64,000 nt of DNA from Thalassobacillus_A hwangdonensis (GCF_042675915.1 NZ_JBHTKL010000006.1:186001-250000); one strand, 5' to 3'; shown: positions 30,451 to 39,869, numbered from the stretch's first letter. Notes: generated from the sequence alone by a model not told the origin. Numbers and translations: made by a program.

Positions 30451-31161
30451 ATGAAGAACACCAATAATGGCAGACACTCAGACTGGGAAGAAATAGAAGT
30501 TTTGGAATCCTCCAGTAGCTCAAGTAGTTCAAGCAGCTCTAGTTCTGCTGAAATTCCTCCTACTCCAGTAAATTCATGTGAATGTGATTTTTCAGTAGAC
30601 TATTGCTGTGTAGAACAAGTTCCTACTTTCTTCAATAATGACTTCAGCACAAACCCTGATGATGAACGATTGACTTATGACCCTACTTGCCTTTCATGTA
30701 GAGTAGAAGAGTGTGAGGTTCCTATCCCATGTATGACTAATTCTGAATCACCAACCATCACGTTATACGCAGTGGTAATCAAGGGTTGTATGCCTTACCA
30801 GGCTGAATGGCGCTTCGATTCCCCAGGTGTATGTAATACTGACGGTGACAGATCTTATGCAATCTGCTGCACAAGCATGGTTTGCTTTGACAACACAGTA
30901 TTTGTTGCACAGTCTATAGAAGAAGCGCAGAGAGTTTGTGATTGCTTAAATGACATTCTGAATGGTCCAAATGCATGTATGTTAATTAGAAACACTTCAC
31001 GTCCAGATGCTAGATTGTTCAACTGCAAAAATTTCCGGGAAATCACTTCTGACGCCAATGATGATGCAGGGCGCTGTACAGACCGCTTTGTTCGATTCAA
31101 AGGTACTTTCGAAGTCAATTCAACTATTGTTAACCGTTGTGCCATTCCACAACCTGAGTAA
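30451..31161 (+). CDS. Cys-rich protein with polyserine tract, 236 aa
   Basis: An N-terminal stretch of 13 consecutive Ser (about residues 19-31) encoded by mixed TCC/AGT/AGC/TCA/TCT codons separates a short charged head from a body with about 19 Cys, often paired (CEC, CC, CLSC, CC, CDC). There is no signal peptide or membrane segment. The mixed codons argue against recent slippage expansion and for selection at protein level. Likely a structural, disulfide cross-linked protein, for example of the spore surface; no family recognised. ATG 30451 follows AAAGG at 12 nt; ATG 30439 is an alternative. Confidence 0.65.
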   Translation: MKNTNNGRHSDWEEIEVLESSSSSSSSSSSSSAEIPPTPVNSCECDFSVDYCCVEQVPTFFNNDFSTNPDDERLTYDPTCLSCRVEECEVPIPCMTNSESPTITLYAVVIKGCMPYQAEWRFDSPGVCNTDGDRSYAICCTSMVCFDNTVFVAQSIEEAQRVCDCLNDILNGPNACMLIRNTSRPDARLFNCKNFREITSDANDDAGRCTDRFVRFKGTFEVNSTIVNRCAIPQPE

Positions 31162-31167
31162 AAAGCA

Positions 31168-31203
31168 AAAAAGCCAGTGAGCACATCGCCCACTGGCTTT
31201 TCC
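31168..31203. terminator. Bidirectional intrinsic terminator
   Basis: AAAAAGCCAGTG / CACTGGCTTTT stem with T runs in both directions, between the convergent Cys-rich gene and the acyl-CoA operon. Confidence 0.85.
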
Positions 31204-31205
31204 TA

Positions 31206-32756
31206 TTACATTTCCTTCACTTGCTCCCTCAACTTGAACTTCTGCAACTTCCCGCTCGCATTCCTCGGCAGTTCGCTGACAAACTCATACCTACGCGGAC
31301 GCTTATACCTCGCCAACCGGTTATTCGACGTACAGAACTCATCCAATTCCTCCGCCGTCAGCGCCTCATCCTTTTTAACGACATAGGCCACTACAGTTTC
31401 GCCCCACATTTCATCCGGTTCTCCAATCACTGCTGCATCCATGACGAGTTCATGATCGAACAGTGCATCTTCTACTTCGCGGGAATAGATATTTTCTCCA
31501 CCTGATACGATCATATCTTTGACGCGGTCACTTACCCACAGATAGCCGTCTTCATCAAATGCACCGATATCACCTGAGTGGTACCACCCTTTGTACATTG
31601 CTTCTTCTGTAGCTTCCGGGCGTTTGTAGTACCCTTGCATCATGCTTGGACCACGGACGATGATTTCACCCAATTCATTCGGCCCGCAAATGTCCTCTGG
31701 CTCAGAAGGTCCATCCTCTCTCGTCCTCACCACGCGCACTTCATGATTGAGAATGGCTCGTCCAGCCGATCCTGCTTTCACGAGCTGCTCGTCTTCCATC
31801 AGCGCAGTAATGGCAGGTCCCATTTCTGTCATGCCGTATGCCTGAAGCAGCTTGATGCCCATCTTGTCATGAAGCTGCTTCACGAGCGCAGGTGCCATCG
31901 GAGCACCACCATAGAATCCTATTTCCAAGTCGGAAAAATCAGCATTTGTCAGATCTTCCTGCAGCATCATGTTCCACATTGTCGGTGCAGCAAAAAACGA
32001 GCTGATTTTTTCTTCTTTAATATAAGTAAGTACCGCTTTCGGATCAAAATGATGCATGATGACGTTGGTCGCTCCCATCATCACCCGTGGGAAAAATGCA
32101 CAATGCAGTTCTGCACAATGGAAAATTGGGGCGGTCACCAAACCGCGTTCTCTTTCTGTCACCTGGACGACGCCAGCCATAATCACCGCCTGGTCGATCA
32201 TATCCCGATGGCTGTGAAGCACGCCTTTAGGCAAGCCTGTGGTTCCTGAGGTGTACATGATTGCATACGTATCATCCTCTGAAAGCTCACAGTCGGGACG
32301 CGTAGCTTCCATCCCTTCCATCTGCTGGTAGAAGTTCACCGCAAAGGACAATTCATGCTGATCGATCGACCAGTACTGGATCCCCTGCAAAGCTTTTGCT
32401 GTTCCAGCCACTTGCCTTGCGGTCGCATTTTCAAAAACGACGATTTTCGGATCAGCATCCTCCAAAATGAAGGTGATCTCCTTTTCAGTTAAACGGAAAT
32501 TGATTGGATTGAAGATAGCTCCAATTTTCAAACAGGCAAACAGCACATGCGCAAATTCTGCAGTATTGAAAAGTACGGTAGAGACTCTGTCCCCTTTTTC
32601 CACACCTGATGCACGAAAAGCGTTGGCTAGCCGGTTCACCTCTTCATCCCATTCTCTGAACGTCCACCTTTTTCCTAACCTCAGATCGACTAAGCCTTCT
32701 TTGTCTGGATACTTTGCGACTGTCTGTTCGAACATGCTACGTATCGTTGGTCCCAT
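31206..32756 (-). CDS. Long-/medium-chain acyl-CoA synthetase (AMP-forming)
   Basis: ANL-superfamily ligase of 516 aa that activates a carboxylic acid to acyl-CoA with ATP. Motifs in order: YTSGTTGLPKGVLHS (P-loop), YGMTEMGP, WYHSGDIGAFDEDGYL, SDRVKDMIVSGGENIYS and ASGKLQKFKLRE with the catalytic Lys. The start ATG 32756 has AGGAGGGG 8 nt upstream; the longer frame is less likely. It is the last gene of a five-gene operon whose other members carry out beta-oxidation steps, so the substrate is presumably the entry acid of that pathway. Confidence 0.9.
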   Translation of the reverse strand: MGPTIRSMFEQTVAKYPDKEGLVDLRLGKRWTFREWDEEVNRLANAFRASGVEKGDRVSTVLFNTAEFAHVLFACLKIGAIFNPINFRLTEKEITFILEDADPKIVVFENATARQVAGTAKALQGIQYWSIDQHELSFAVNFYQQMEGMEATRPDCELSEDDTYAIMYTSGTTGLPKGVLHSHRDMIDQAVIMAGVVQVTERERGLVTAPIFHCAELHCAFFPRVMMGATNVIMHHFDPKAVLTYIKEEKISSFFAAPTMWNMMLQEDLTNADFSDLEIGFYGGAPMAPALVKQLHDKMGIKLLQAYGMTEMGPAITALMEDEQLVKAGSAGRAILNHEVRVVRTREDGPSEPEDICGPNELGEIIVRGPSMMQGYYKRPEATEEAMYKGWYHSGDIGAFDEDGYLWVSDRVKDMIVSGGENIYSREVEDALFDHELVMDAAVIGEPDEMWGETVVAYVVKKDEALTAEELDEFCTSNNRLARYKRPRRYEFVSELPRNASGKLQKFKLREQVKEM

Positions 32757-32819
32757 TAATGGTTCCCCTCCTATAATTGATAACATCTTCTGACAGTGTA
32801 GCCCCAGGTGGTATCGTGC

Positions 32820-33587
32820 TTATTTCGGTTGCATCCGGATCGCTCCGTCCAGGCGGATCACCTCCCCATTCAGCATCGGATTTCCGACGATGCTTTCTAC
32901 TAATTTCCCATATTCAGCCGGTTGTCCCAATCTGCTCGGGAATGGGGTCATTTTGCCTAAGGCTTCTCTGGCTGCTTCCGGCAAAGAAGCGAACATCGGT
33001 GTATCGAACAGTCCCGGCGCAATCGTCATCACACGGATACCATAGCGGGCGTATTCTCTGGCGATCGGCAGCGTCATGCTTGCCACCCCACCTTTTGAAG
33101 CACTATATGCGGCCTGGCCGATCTGGCCTTCGAAGGCAGCAACGGAAGCAGTATTGATGATGACACCGCGCTCTCCATCGCCATTCGCTTCGTTTTCTTT
33201 CATCCGCTCCCCGACCATCCGGATCATGTTGAAGGTTCCGATCAGGTTGACTTCAATCACTTTGGAAAACTTGCCAAGGTCATGCGGTCCTTCTTTTCCA
33301 AGTACTTTCTCTGCGACTCCGATTCCAGCACAGTTGACCAACACATGGACAGCACCGAATTGATCAAGGGTCAATTCAAGAAGCTCTTCAATATCACTCG
33401 TCGATGTCACATCGGTGGAATGAAAAATGCAACGGTTCCCCAGCTCCTGTGCAAGATCAGCGGCTCCATCCTCATTTCTATCTGCGATTACTGCTCTTCC
33501 ACCTGCAGCGATGATTTTTCGGACAGTAGCCTCTCCTAAGCCGGAAGCTCCACCAGTAACGATCGCTGTCAAATTTGCCAGTTCCAT
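32820..33587 (-). CDS. Short-chain dehydrogenase (type-2 3-hydroxyacyl-CoA dehydrogenase-like)
   Basis: NAD(P)-binding SDR of 255 aa. TGGASGLG (residues 11-18) is the cofactor motif, DR near residue 36 suggests NAD preference, NCAGIG the structural motif, and the Ser-Tyr-Lys triad lies in TASVAAF and YSASKGG. The C-terminal RLGQPAEYGKLVESIV and MLNGEVIRLDGAIRM are typical of HSD17B10/FabG-like 3-hydroxyacyl-CoA dehydrogenases. In the operon it would oxidise the 3-hydroxyacyl-CoA formed upstream. Only 3 bp separate it from the thiolase gene. Confidence 0.9.
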   Translation of the reverse strand: MELANLTAIVTGGASGLGEATVRKIIAAGGRAVIADRNEDGAADLAQELGNRCIFHSTDVTSTSDIEELLELTLDQFGAVHVLVNCAGIGVAEKVLGKEGPHDLGKFSKVIEVNLIGTFNMIRMVGERMKENEANGDGERGVIINTASVAAFEGQIGQAAYSASKGGVASMTLPIAREYARYGIRVMTIAPGLFDTPMFASLPEAAREALGKMTPFPSRLGQPAEYGKLVESIVGNPMLNGEVIRLDGAIRMQPK

Positions 33588-33590
33588 CTG

Positions 33591-34745
33591 CTACACCTCC
33601 AGCCTCTCTATAATGGTGGCATTCGCCATCCCCATGCCTTCACAAACGGCCTGTAATCCATAACGCTTACCGCTTCGCTCCAGTTCGTGGACGAGCGTAG
33701 TCATCAACCTGGTCCCTGTCGCACCAAGCGGGTGACCTAATGCAATCGCCCCACCATTGACATTCAAACGTGCCGGATCTGCACCTGTTTCTTTCAGCCA
33801 GAACATCGGCACAGGGGCAAACGCTTCATTCACTTCGAAGAGGTCGATATCCTCGACACCGAGCCCTGCTTTAGCCAAAACTTTCATTGAGGCAGGATGT
33901 GGGCCAGTCAGCATCAAAGTTGGATCGGAGCCGACTACACTCCTTGCTACGATCCTGAACTTTGGCTTCAATCCTAGTGCTTCTGCTTTCTCTTTGGACA
34001 TCAGTAAGACAGCAGATGCACCATCACTGATTTGACTGGCGTTACCGGCAGTGATTTTCCCCTCTTCCTGAAAAGCCGGCTTCAACCCTGCCAATGTTTC
34101 CAAAGAGGTATTCGGTCTCGGTCCTTCGTCTTTTGTAATCGTAACGTCATTTCCATCTTCATCCACGGTTTCAATAGGAACGATCTCTTTTTCAAACTTG
34201 CCTGCCTCGATCGAAGCCAGTGCTTTTTCATGGCTTTCCACGGAAAACTGATCGAGTTCCTCTTTGGAGAGATTCCATTTATCTGCAATGCGTTCGGCGG
34301 ATAATCCCTGGTTAATGATTTCATATTTTTCAGTCAGTCGCTCGCTATATGCCGCACCTCTCATAGCTGAAAACATCGGAACCCGGCTCATATTTTCTAC
34401 ACCACACGCAATCACCGTGTCCATATCTCCACTCGCGATAGCCTGCGCAGCAAAATGTACAGACTGCTGGCTGGAACCGCACTGGCGATCCAACGTCACA
34501 CCAGGGACTTCAACTGGAAAGCCGGCAATCAGTGCCGCAACCCTTGCGATATCCCCGGACTGTTCGCTGGCTTGTGTAACACAACCAGCAATTACATCTT
34601 CAACTTCAGAAGGATTCACGTTCGCTCGATTCACTAATTCTTTCATGACATCTGCCAGCAGGTCATCCGGACGTTTCCTGCTCAATCCTCCATTACGTTT
34701 TCCAATCGGACTTCTTACTGCTTCTACAATGACAACTTCTCTCAT
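33591..34745 (-). CDS. Acetyl-CoA C-acyltransferase (thiolase)
   Basis: Thiolase of 384 aa that cleaves 3-ketoacyl-CoA to acetyl-CoA and a shortened acyl-CoA. Acyl-enzyme Cys lies in LDRQCGSSQQSVHFA (near residue 89), EVNEAFAPVPM and GHPLGATGTRL carry the catalytic His, and CEGMGMANATII is the CxGxG motif with the second Cys. It completes the beta-oxidation module with the dehydrogenases. It is 3 bp from both neighbours, so translation is probably coupled. Confidence 0.93.
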   Translation of the reverse strand: MREVVIVEAVRSPIGKRNGGLSRKRPDDLLADVMKELVNRANVNPSEVEDVIAGCVTQASEQSGDIARVAALIAGFPVEVPGVTLDRQCGSSQQSVHFAAQAIASGDMDTVIACGVENMSRVPMFSAMRGAAYSERLTEKYEIINQGLSAERIADKWNLSKEELDQFSVESHEKALASIEAGKFEKEIVPIETVDEDGNDVTITKDEGPRPNTSLETLAGLKPAFQEEGKITAGNASQISDGASAVLLMSKEKAEALGLKPKFRIVARSVVGSDPTLMLTGPHPASMKVLAKAGLGVEDIDLFEVNEAFAPVPMFWLKETGADPARLNVNGGAIALGHPLGATGTRLMTTLVHELERSGKRYGLQAVCEGMGMANATIIERLEV

Positions 34746-34748
34746 CCT

Positions 34749-35882
34749 TTATTCCCTCCTGATATGTAAATGATTTTTTGTCGTTTGCAGCCATTCCTGT
34801 ATAATCTGTTCACCATGATCCCCATGCCGGGGTGCTTCCCCACCTGCTTTCTCCGAGGGAAAAACAGTACCGATCTGATTCAGGCCATCCGCTTCCAATT
34901 GGAGTGCTCGAGCTTTCAGAAGCGGCCACTGATCCAGCTCCCCCATCTCCAGTACCGGTGTCAGGCAGCAGTCCACTTGCACTGAGATTTCCGTCCACTC
35001 TGAAAGAGGATACCGCTTGAAGTAAGCGCTTACTTCTTCATATATGGAAGATCCTTTCTCCGCTTTCGCAAACTGTTGATCCAACCAATCAGATCTACCT
35101 GCTAAACGGCAAAAGGCATGCCAGAACTTCTTTTCCAAAGCGGCCAGGGCAACATACCTCTGATCGCTCGTTTCATAGATGTGATAACATACATACTCTC
35201 CACTTATTTCGCGAATCCCTCGAGGATATCCTGCCTCATCATGAATGACACGGTTCATATTCATCATCGAGTACAAGCTGTCTGTCAATGAAAGGTCGAT
35301 GGCTGCTCCTTTTCCGGTGCGGAATCGTTGGATCAGGGCTGCCATTATCTTTTCAGAGGCTGCCAATCCACCTATGTAATCTGCCAGCTGGATGGAAGGA
35401 TGGACAGGCTTTCCCTGCTCATCTTTCAATTGACTGAGTATGCCTGACACCGCCATATAGTTCAGGTCATGACTCCCCAGATGGCGCAACCCTGCCGTAT
35501 GCTGACCATAACCGGATATCGAGCAATAGATGATACTTGGGTGCAGCTGTTTCAATGATTCATAACTAAGACCCATCCGCTCCATCACTCCGGGCCGGAA
35601 GCTTTCCACAATCACATCCGCTTTCATTGCAAGCTCCTTAGCAATTTCCTTATCTTTATCATCCTTCAAGTCCAGCGCGATGCTGCGCTTCATGCGGTTA
35701 TGGACAAGAAACCCAAGTCCCTGCCCGTCTTTTTGGAAGCTCAGCGTCCGTGAAGGTTCCCCATTTGCAGGCTCAACCAATACGACATCTGCCCCCTGCT
35801 CTGCCAATCTTAACGTTGCATAAGGACCCGGTATGTACCTCGAAAAATCCAGCACGCGAATGTCCTCGAGCGGCTTCCCCAT
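34749..35882 (-). CDS. Class III CoA-transferase (CaiB/BaiF family)
   Basis: CoA-transferase of 377 aa. The N-terminus PLEDIRVLDFSRYIPGPYATLRLAEQGADVVLVEP is the standard family opening, followed by RNKRS-type KRSIALDLK, VIVESFRPGVMERMGL and SISGYGQHTAGLRHLGSHDLNYMAVSG, which contains the Asp that forms the anhydride. Typical reactions move CoA between carboxylates (carnitine, formate/oxalate, 2-methylacyl). In this operon it offers a second, ATP-free way to activate or recycle acyl groups. The exact donor is not visible. Confidence 0.92.
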   Translation of the reverse strand: MGKPLEDIRVLDFSRYIPGPYATLRLAEQGADVVLVEPANGEPSRTLSFQKDGQGLGFLVHNRMKRSIALDLKDDKDKEIAKELAMKADVIVESFRPGVMERMGLSYESLKQLHPSIIYCSISGYGQHTAGLRHLGSHDLNYMAVSGILSQLKDEQGKPVHPSIQLADYIGGLAASEKIMAALIQRFRTGKGAAIDLSLTDSLYSMMNMNRVIHDEAGYPRGIREISGEYVCYHIYETSDQRYVALAALEKKFWHAFCRLAGRSDWLDQQFAKAEKGSSIYEEVSAYFKRYPLSEWTEISVQVDCCLTPVLEMGELDQWPLLKARALQLEADGLNQIGTVFPSEKAGGEAPRHGDHGEQIIQEWLQTTKNHLHIRRE

Positions 35883-35884
35883 CC

Positions 35885-37033
35885 TCAGCTCAACCCCATT
35901 TTCTTCGCAATGATGGTCTTCATGATTTCATTCGATCCTGCGTAAATCGCTGCCACTGGTGCATCGCGGAATCGTCTGGCAATCTCGTATTCTTCCATAT
36001 ACCCATATCCCCCGTGCAGTTGCATGCAAATCGAGGATGTCTTTTTGACGAGGTCGGTAATCCACCATTTCGCCATCGAGACTTCTTTGACGACATCCTC
36101 CCCGTTCATGTGCGCTTCAATTATTCGATCAAGGAAGGTACGCCCGAGTTCCACTTCTGTCTGCAGCTCTACCAGCTGGAACTGCGTATGCTGGAAGGAG
36201 GCAATCGTCTTCCCGAATGCTTTACGCTCCTTTACATAGTTGATGGTCAGCTCCAGCATTCGTTCAGCTGCAGTAATTCCGCCGATACCTACAATCAGCC
36301 GCTCCTGCTGCAGTTGCTGCATCAAATAATAGAACCCTTCCCCTTCGTTTCCTAACAGATTGGATGCTGGTACACGAGCATCTTCAAAAATCAGTTCAGC
36401 TGTATCCTGACTGTGCAGACCAACTTTATCCAGCTTCTTTCCTCTCGAAAAACCTGGCGTATCCCGTTCTACCACGAGCAGACTGATCCCTTTATGTGCA
36501 GGCTCTGTCTTCGGGTCCGTTTTACAAACGACGATGATCAGGTCTGCATGGATTCCATTGGTAATGAATGTTTTTTCCCCGTTAAGAATATACGTATCCC
36601 CTTCCCGGGCGGCAGTCGTTCGGATACCAGCGAGATCCGATCCGGCACCTGGTTCAGTCATCGCTATTGCTGTCACCACTTCACCTGACGTACACTTAGG
36701 CAGCCACCTTTTCTTCTGTTCTTCAGATCCGTAATGGTGGAGGTAAGGCACGACGATATCATTATGTAACCCGATGCCGATCATCCCTGTCCCAACCTTT
36801 TCGAGCTCTTCATTGATCACAACCGAATAACCGAAATCAGCAGCGAATCCTCCATATTTTTCGTCCAGCCATGGACACAGGTACCCCTCTGAGCCGAGCC
36901 TATTCCAGAACGCTCGAGGGATTGCTCCATCCTTTTCCCATTGATTGAAAAATGGATAGCATTCTTTATCCAGAAACTTTCGGAATGACTGACGCAGGAT
37001 TTCATGCTCTTCCTTTATGTAAGGTGCTTTCAT
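35885..37033 (-). CDS. Acyl-CoA dehydrogenase
   Basis: FAD enzyme of 382 aa that makes the 2,3-enoyl-CoA. AMTEPGAGSDLAGIRT is the FAD-binding signature, EKTFITNGIHADLIIVVCKT follows, and YMEEYEIARRFRDAPVAAIYAGSNEIM contains the C-terminal signature with the catalytic Glu region. It is the first gene of the operon, preceded by GGAGGG and a TATAAT element (37060 region). No enoyl-CoA hydratase gene is present in the operon, so one must be supplied elsewhere or the substrate bypasses that step. Confidence 0.94.
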   Translation of the reverse strand: MKAPYIKEEHEILRQSFRKFLDKECYPFFNQWEKDGAIPRAFWNRLGSEGYLCPWLDEKYGGFAADFGYSVVINEELEKVGTGMIGIGLHNDIVVPYLHHYGSEEQKKRWLPKCTSGEVVTAIAMTEPGAGSDLAGIRTTAAREGDTYILNGEKTFITNGIHADLIIVVCKTDPKTEPAHKGISLLVVERDTPGFSRGKKLDKVGLHSQDTAELIFEDARVPASNLLGNEGEGFYYLMQQLQQERLIVGIGGITAAERMLELTINYVKERKAFGKTIASFQHTQFQLVELQTEVELGRTFLDRIIEAHMNGEDVVKEVSMAKWWITDLVKKTSSICMQLHGGYGYMEEYEIARRFRDAPVAAIYAGSNEIMKTIIAKKMGLS

Positions 37034-37173
37034 ATTTACCCTCCTGTAATCGACGGAATATTCTGATTATATTCTATCGTAATTCATCAAAAATGGGGAG
37101 TGATTTGAGTCGGGGACGGCCATAAAAAAGTACGAATCTGGTAAACTATGCAGTCGGTGGGTACGTGTTCGCG

Positions 37174-37278
37174 ATGTCCTTCGTCGTGGCCAGCGGTTTT
37201 CCGATTGCATTCTTCTTTTTCTTTATTGGTGGACTGGCAATCTATGGATCAAAGGCATTACATACAAAAAAAACTTGA
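37174..37278 (+). CDS. Possible small membrane peptide, 34 aa
   Basis: MSFVVASGFPIAFFFFFIGGLAIYGSKALHTKKT as an outline: one hydrophobic helix plus a basic end. GGTGGG lies 12 nt upstream of the ATG, or 3 nt from an in-frame GTG at 37165. Its 3' end overlaps the opposite-strand MFS terminator. Composition is right for a membrane peptide but evidence is slim. Confidence 0.25.
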   Translation: MSFVVASGFPIAFFFFFIGGLAIYGSKALHTKKT

Positions 37279-37294
37279 GGCTGCTGCCTCAAGC
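37264..37294 (-). terminator. Intrinsic terminator of the MFS gene
   Basis: CTTGAGGC / GCCTCAAG stem with AGCA loop, followed by eight T on the minus strand. Confidence 0.9.
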
Positions 37295-37300
37295 TTTCTC

Positions 37301-38905
37301 TTACGAACTTGCTTTGGAACTTTCCAAAGGAGTTTCCACCTTTGATTCTGGCGTTTCGTTCGTCATACGCAACGGTATTTCTTTCAGGAAGATGATAATC
37401 AGGAAAGCTCCTCCTAAAATGAATGTCCCGAACAAGAACGAACCACTTAGTGCTGTACTTAGAATTTCACGCATCGATGCAATGACCTGTTCGAACATCG
37501 GTACCGCTTCTGGAGGCACACTTTCTTTCACTTGGGCTACTTTATCAGGATCCATCAGTACTTGAGGGTCTTCCATCGCCTGCAAGTTTCCTAGATTCGC
37601 AGTTGCTCCACCAGAGGATGCCATCATCTCTTCCATTTTATTCGCCATGACGACGTTCATGATCGCTCCCATCACAGATACTCCGATCGTTCCACCCACC
37701 TGGCGGAAGAACTGGGAAGCAGAAGTCGCTACACCAAGGTATTTATGCTCAACTGCATTTTGCACAGCAAGTGTCAGTACAGGGAACGTCAATCCTAATC
37801 CAAGGCCGACAATGACGAGATTGATCACTGCACCGGTCAATGTCGTGTCGATGGTCATCGTGGACATCGAGTACATCCCCGCGCCCATTGTCAACAAACC
37901 TACAATGGCGAAAATTTTATATCTTCCTGTTTTGGTTACCAGCTGTCCACCAATCGTACTCGTCGTCACCATGCTAAGCATCATCGACATCATGACGAAC
38001 CCTGTTTTGGTAGCCGAAATTCCGAGGACCCCCTGAATGAAGAACGGCATATACATGATCGCCCCGAACATGCCCATCCCCATCAGTAGGCCACCGACAT
38101 TGGAAATCGTGAAAATACTGTTTTTGAACAATTTCAACGGAATGATTGGATTTTTCGCTTTCCGTTCAACGGTGATGAACAGCACCAATGCGATAACGGA
38201 CCAGGTAAACAGTCCGATGATCGTGACCGAATCCCAGGCATAAGTTTTTCCTGCCCATGAAAATGCCAGCAATAATGGGATAATCGCTGATGATAACAGC
38301 ACCGCTCCGACAAAATCGACAGAAGCCTTTTCGTCTGTCGTGACATTCGGGAACAGCTTCCAGATCATCGCGAATGCCACAATACCGAACGGGAGGAATA
38401 TCCAGAATACCCAGTTCCATTGCCAGACGTCCACAATGTAACCACCCATGGTCGGACCGAACACACTTGCCAGACCGAAGACGGAACTGAGCAGTCCCTG
38501 CCAGCGTCCGCGTTCACGTGGTGGGAATAGGTCACCTACTGCAGTGAATGCAGTTGACATGATCATTCCGCCACCAAAGCCTTGAAAGCCACGGTAAATG
38601 ATAAGTTGATAGATATTCGTCGATGTTCCACACATGAATGATCCAATGATGAAAATACCGATTCCTACTAGAATGAAAGGTTTACGACCGTACGTGTCAG
38701 ACAATTTTCCTACAAGGATGGCCGTAATACTCGTGGTAAGCATATAAATCGTAAATACCCAACTGAAATAATCCATTCCACCAATGTCAGCGACGATGAC
38801 CGGCAATGCTGTACCGACAATCGTCTGATTCAGTGCAGCAAACAACATGGCAGCCATGATCGCCAGCATGATGATGATCTTCTGTCTTTGTTCTAGATGT
38901 TCCAC
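37301..38905 (-). CDS. MFS drug efflux transporter, DHA2 (14-helix) family
   Basis: Fourteen-segment major-facilitator exporter of 534 aa, EmrB/QacA-like. GKLSDTYGRKPFILVGIGIF is motif A, FGPTMGGYIVDVWQWNWVFWIF is motif C-like (drug/H+ antiporter). A long periplasmic-side loop near residues 430-475 precedes the last segment. It extrudes drugs or toxic compounds with proton influx. It is 29 bp downstream of a MarR gene, so a drug-responsive operon is likely. Confidence 0.93.
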   Translation of the reverse strand: MEHLEQRQKIIIMLAIMAAMLFAALNQTIVGTALPVIVADIGGMDYFSWVFTIYMLTTSITAILVGKLSDTYGRKPFILVGIGIFIIGSFMCGTSTNIYQLIIYRGFQGFGGGMIMSTAFTAVGDLFPPRERGRWQGLLSSVFGLASVFGPTMGGYIVDVWQWNWVFWIFLPFGIVAFAMIWKLFPNVTTDEKASVDFVGAVLLSSAIIPLLLAFSWAGKTYAWDSVTIIGLFTWSVIALVLFITVERKAKNPIIPLKLFKNSIFTISNVGGLLMGMGMFGAIMYMPFFIQGVLGISATKTGFVMMSMMLSMVTTSTIGGQLVTKTGRYKIFAIVGLLTMGAGMYSMSTMTIDTTLTGAVINLVIVGLGLGLTFPVLTLAVQNAVEHKYLGVATSASQFFRQVGGTIGVSVMGAIMNVVMANKMEEMMASSGGATANLGNLQAMEDPQVLMDPDKVAQVKESVPPEAVPMFEQVIASMREILSTALSGSFLFGTFILGGAFLIIIFLKEIPLRMTNETPESKVETPLESSKASS

Positions 38906-38934
38906 ATTTCTCTCTCCCTTGGTTGCAGCTAAAC

Positions 38935-39354
38935 TTATAAACGACTGAAAATATCGATCATGAGCCTGATCTCTTCTTTCGTAAGCTTTTCGAACCGTTC
39001 ATTCATATAAGCAGCCCGCTTCTGATCAAGCGCTTTGAATAGAGCTTCTCCCTTTTCAGACAATGCAAGCACAACCGCTCTTCGATCCACGGTTGAGCGT
39101 TCTCTTGTAATCAATTCTTTTTCCACCAGCCGGTCGGTAATCGATGTTGCGTGGCTGTTCGATACGTTGAGCAGTGCAGCAAGCGAAGTCACCCGCTGCT
39201 CTTTATCCTCACTGATTGCACGCAAGAAAGAAAACTCACTGCTCGTGAAATTTTCTCCCAAAACTTCGTTCAATTGTCTCCTGAAATCCCGGATGAACGA
39301 ACGCATCGACTTTTCCAGGTCCGTAATTAGTGCCACCTTTTCCTGATCCAACAC
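38935..39354 (-). CDS. MarR family transcriptional regulator
   Basis: Winged-helix regulator of 139 aa. The domain covers residues 35-110: SSEFSFLRAI, SLAALLNVSNSHATSITDRLVEKELITRERSTVDRRAVVLALSEKG, with the DR-R wing intact. GTG at 39354 has GGGGAG 7 nt upstream. It probably represses itself and the downstream MFS pump; the upstream region (39365-39412) has imperfect ACTTA/TAAGT symmetry that could be its operator. Confidence 0.92.
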   Translation of the reverse strand: MLDQEKVALITDLEKSMRSFIRDFRRQLNEVLGENFTSSEFSFLRAISEDKEQRVTSLAALLNVSNSHATSITDRLVEKELITRERSTVDRRAVVLALSEKGEALFKALDQKRAAYMNERFEKLTKEEIRLMIDIFSRL

Positions 39355-39488
39355 AATAAATCTCCCCTATACGAAAATATCACTTATTGAATAGTACACC
39401 TGGTTAAGTATTTTTGCAAGCCCTGATGTTCCGCATAAAAAAGAACCAGGTGCAACTCGTGCTCCTGGTTTCAAGTGTTTCTTTTCTT

Positions 39489-39869
39489 TTATGTATTTAG
39501 GCTTTCACTGACCTGTTGGTATTTTTCAAGCTGCTTCACATAAAAAAGGAAGGCTTCCTCGTTCTTTTCCTCCAACGCCTGATCGACTTTGAATTGGAAA
39601 TAGTTGATGGAAAGCTGTCGGTCCGTTTCTGAAGCGATCTTTCCAGCTTCATAGTACATTTCCAAGTCCTCCGTAGCGATGAAGAACTGGTAGGTATTAC
39701 TGACTTTGACCTTCACATACCATCCCAGCTGATCCACATATTTGAATTCCTCCGTCACAACAATTTCGTCACCTACTTGAAAGTAGATAGTATTCACATG
39801 CTTTTGAGATGCACAAAAGCAATCAATCTGATGCTGGAATTCCTCCATTGTAATAAAAACCGAGTCCAT
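39489..39869 (-). CDS. IDEAL-domain protein under a Fur-like box
   Basis: Cytoplasmic protein of 126 aa. The N-terminal two thirds are beta-rich (YFQVGDEIVVTEEFKYVDQLGWYVKVKV); the C-terminal INYFQFKVDQALEEKNEEAFLFYVKQL is an IDEAL domain (Ile-Asp-x-Ala-Leu type), found in Bacillales proteins without known biochemical role. The ribosome site is AAGGAGG. Its promoter (TTGACG - 18 bp - TATACT at 39901-39930) contains a Fur-box-like sequence, so it is probably induced by iron starvation. It is divergent from a second Fur-boxed gene. Confidence 0.8.
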   Translation of the reverse strand: MDSVFITMEEFQHQIDCFCASQKHVNTIYFQVGDEIVVTEEFKYVDQLGWYVKVKVSNTYQFFIATEDLEMYYEAGKIASETDRQLSINYFQFKVDQALEEKNEEAFLFYVKQLEKYQQVSESLNT

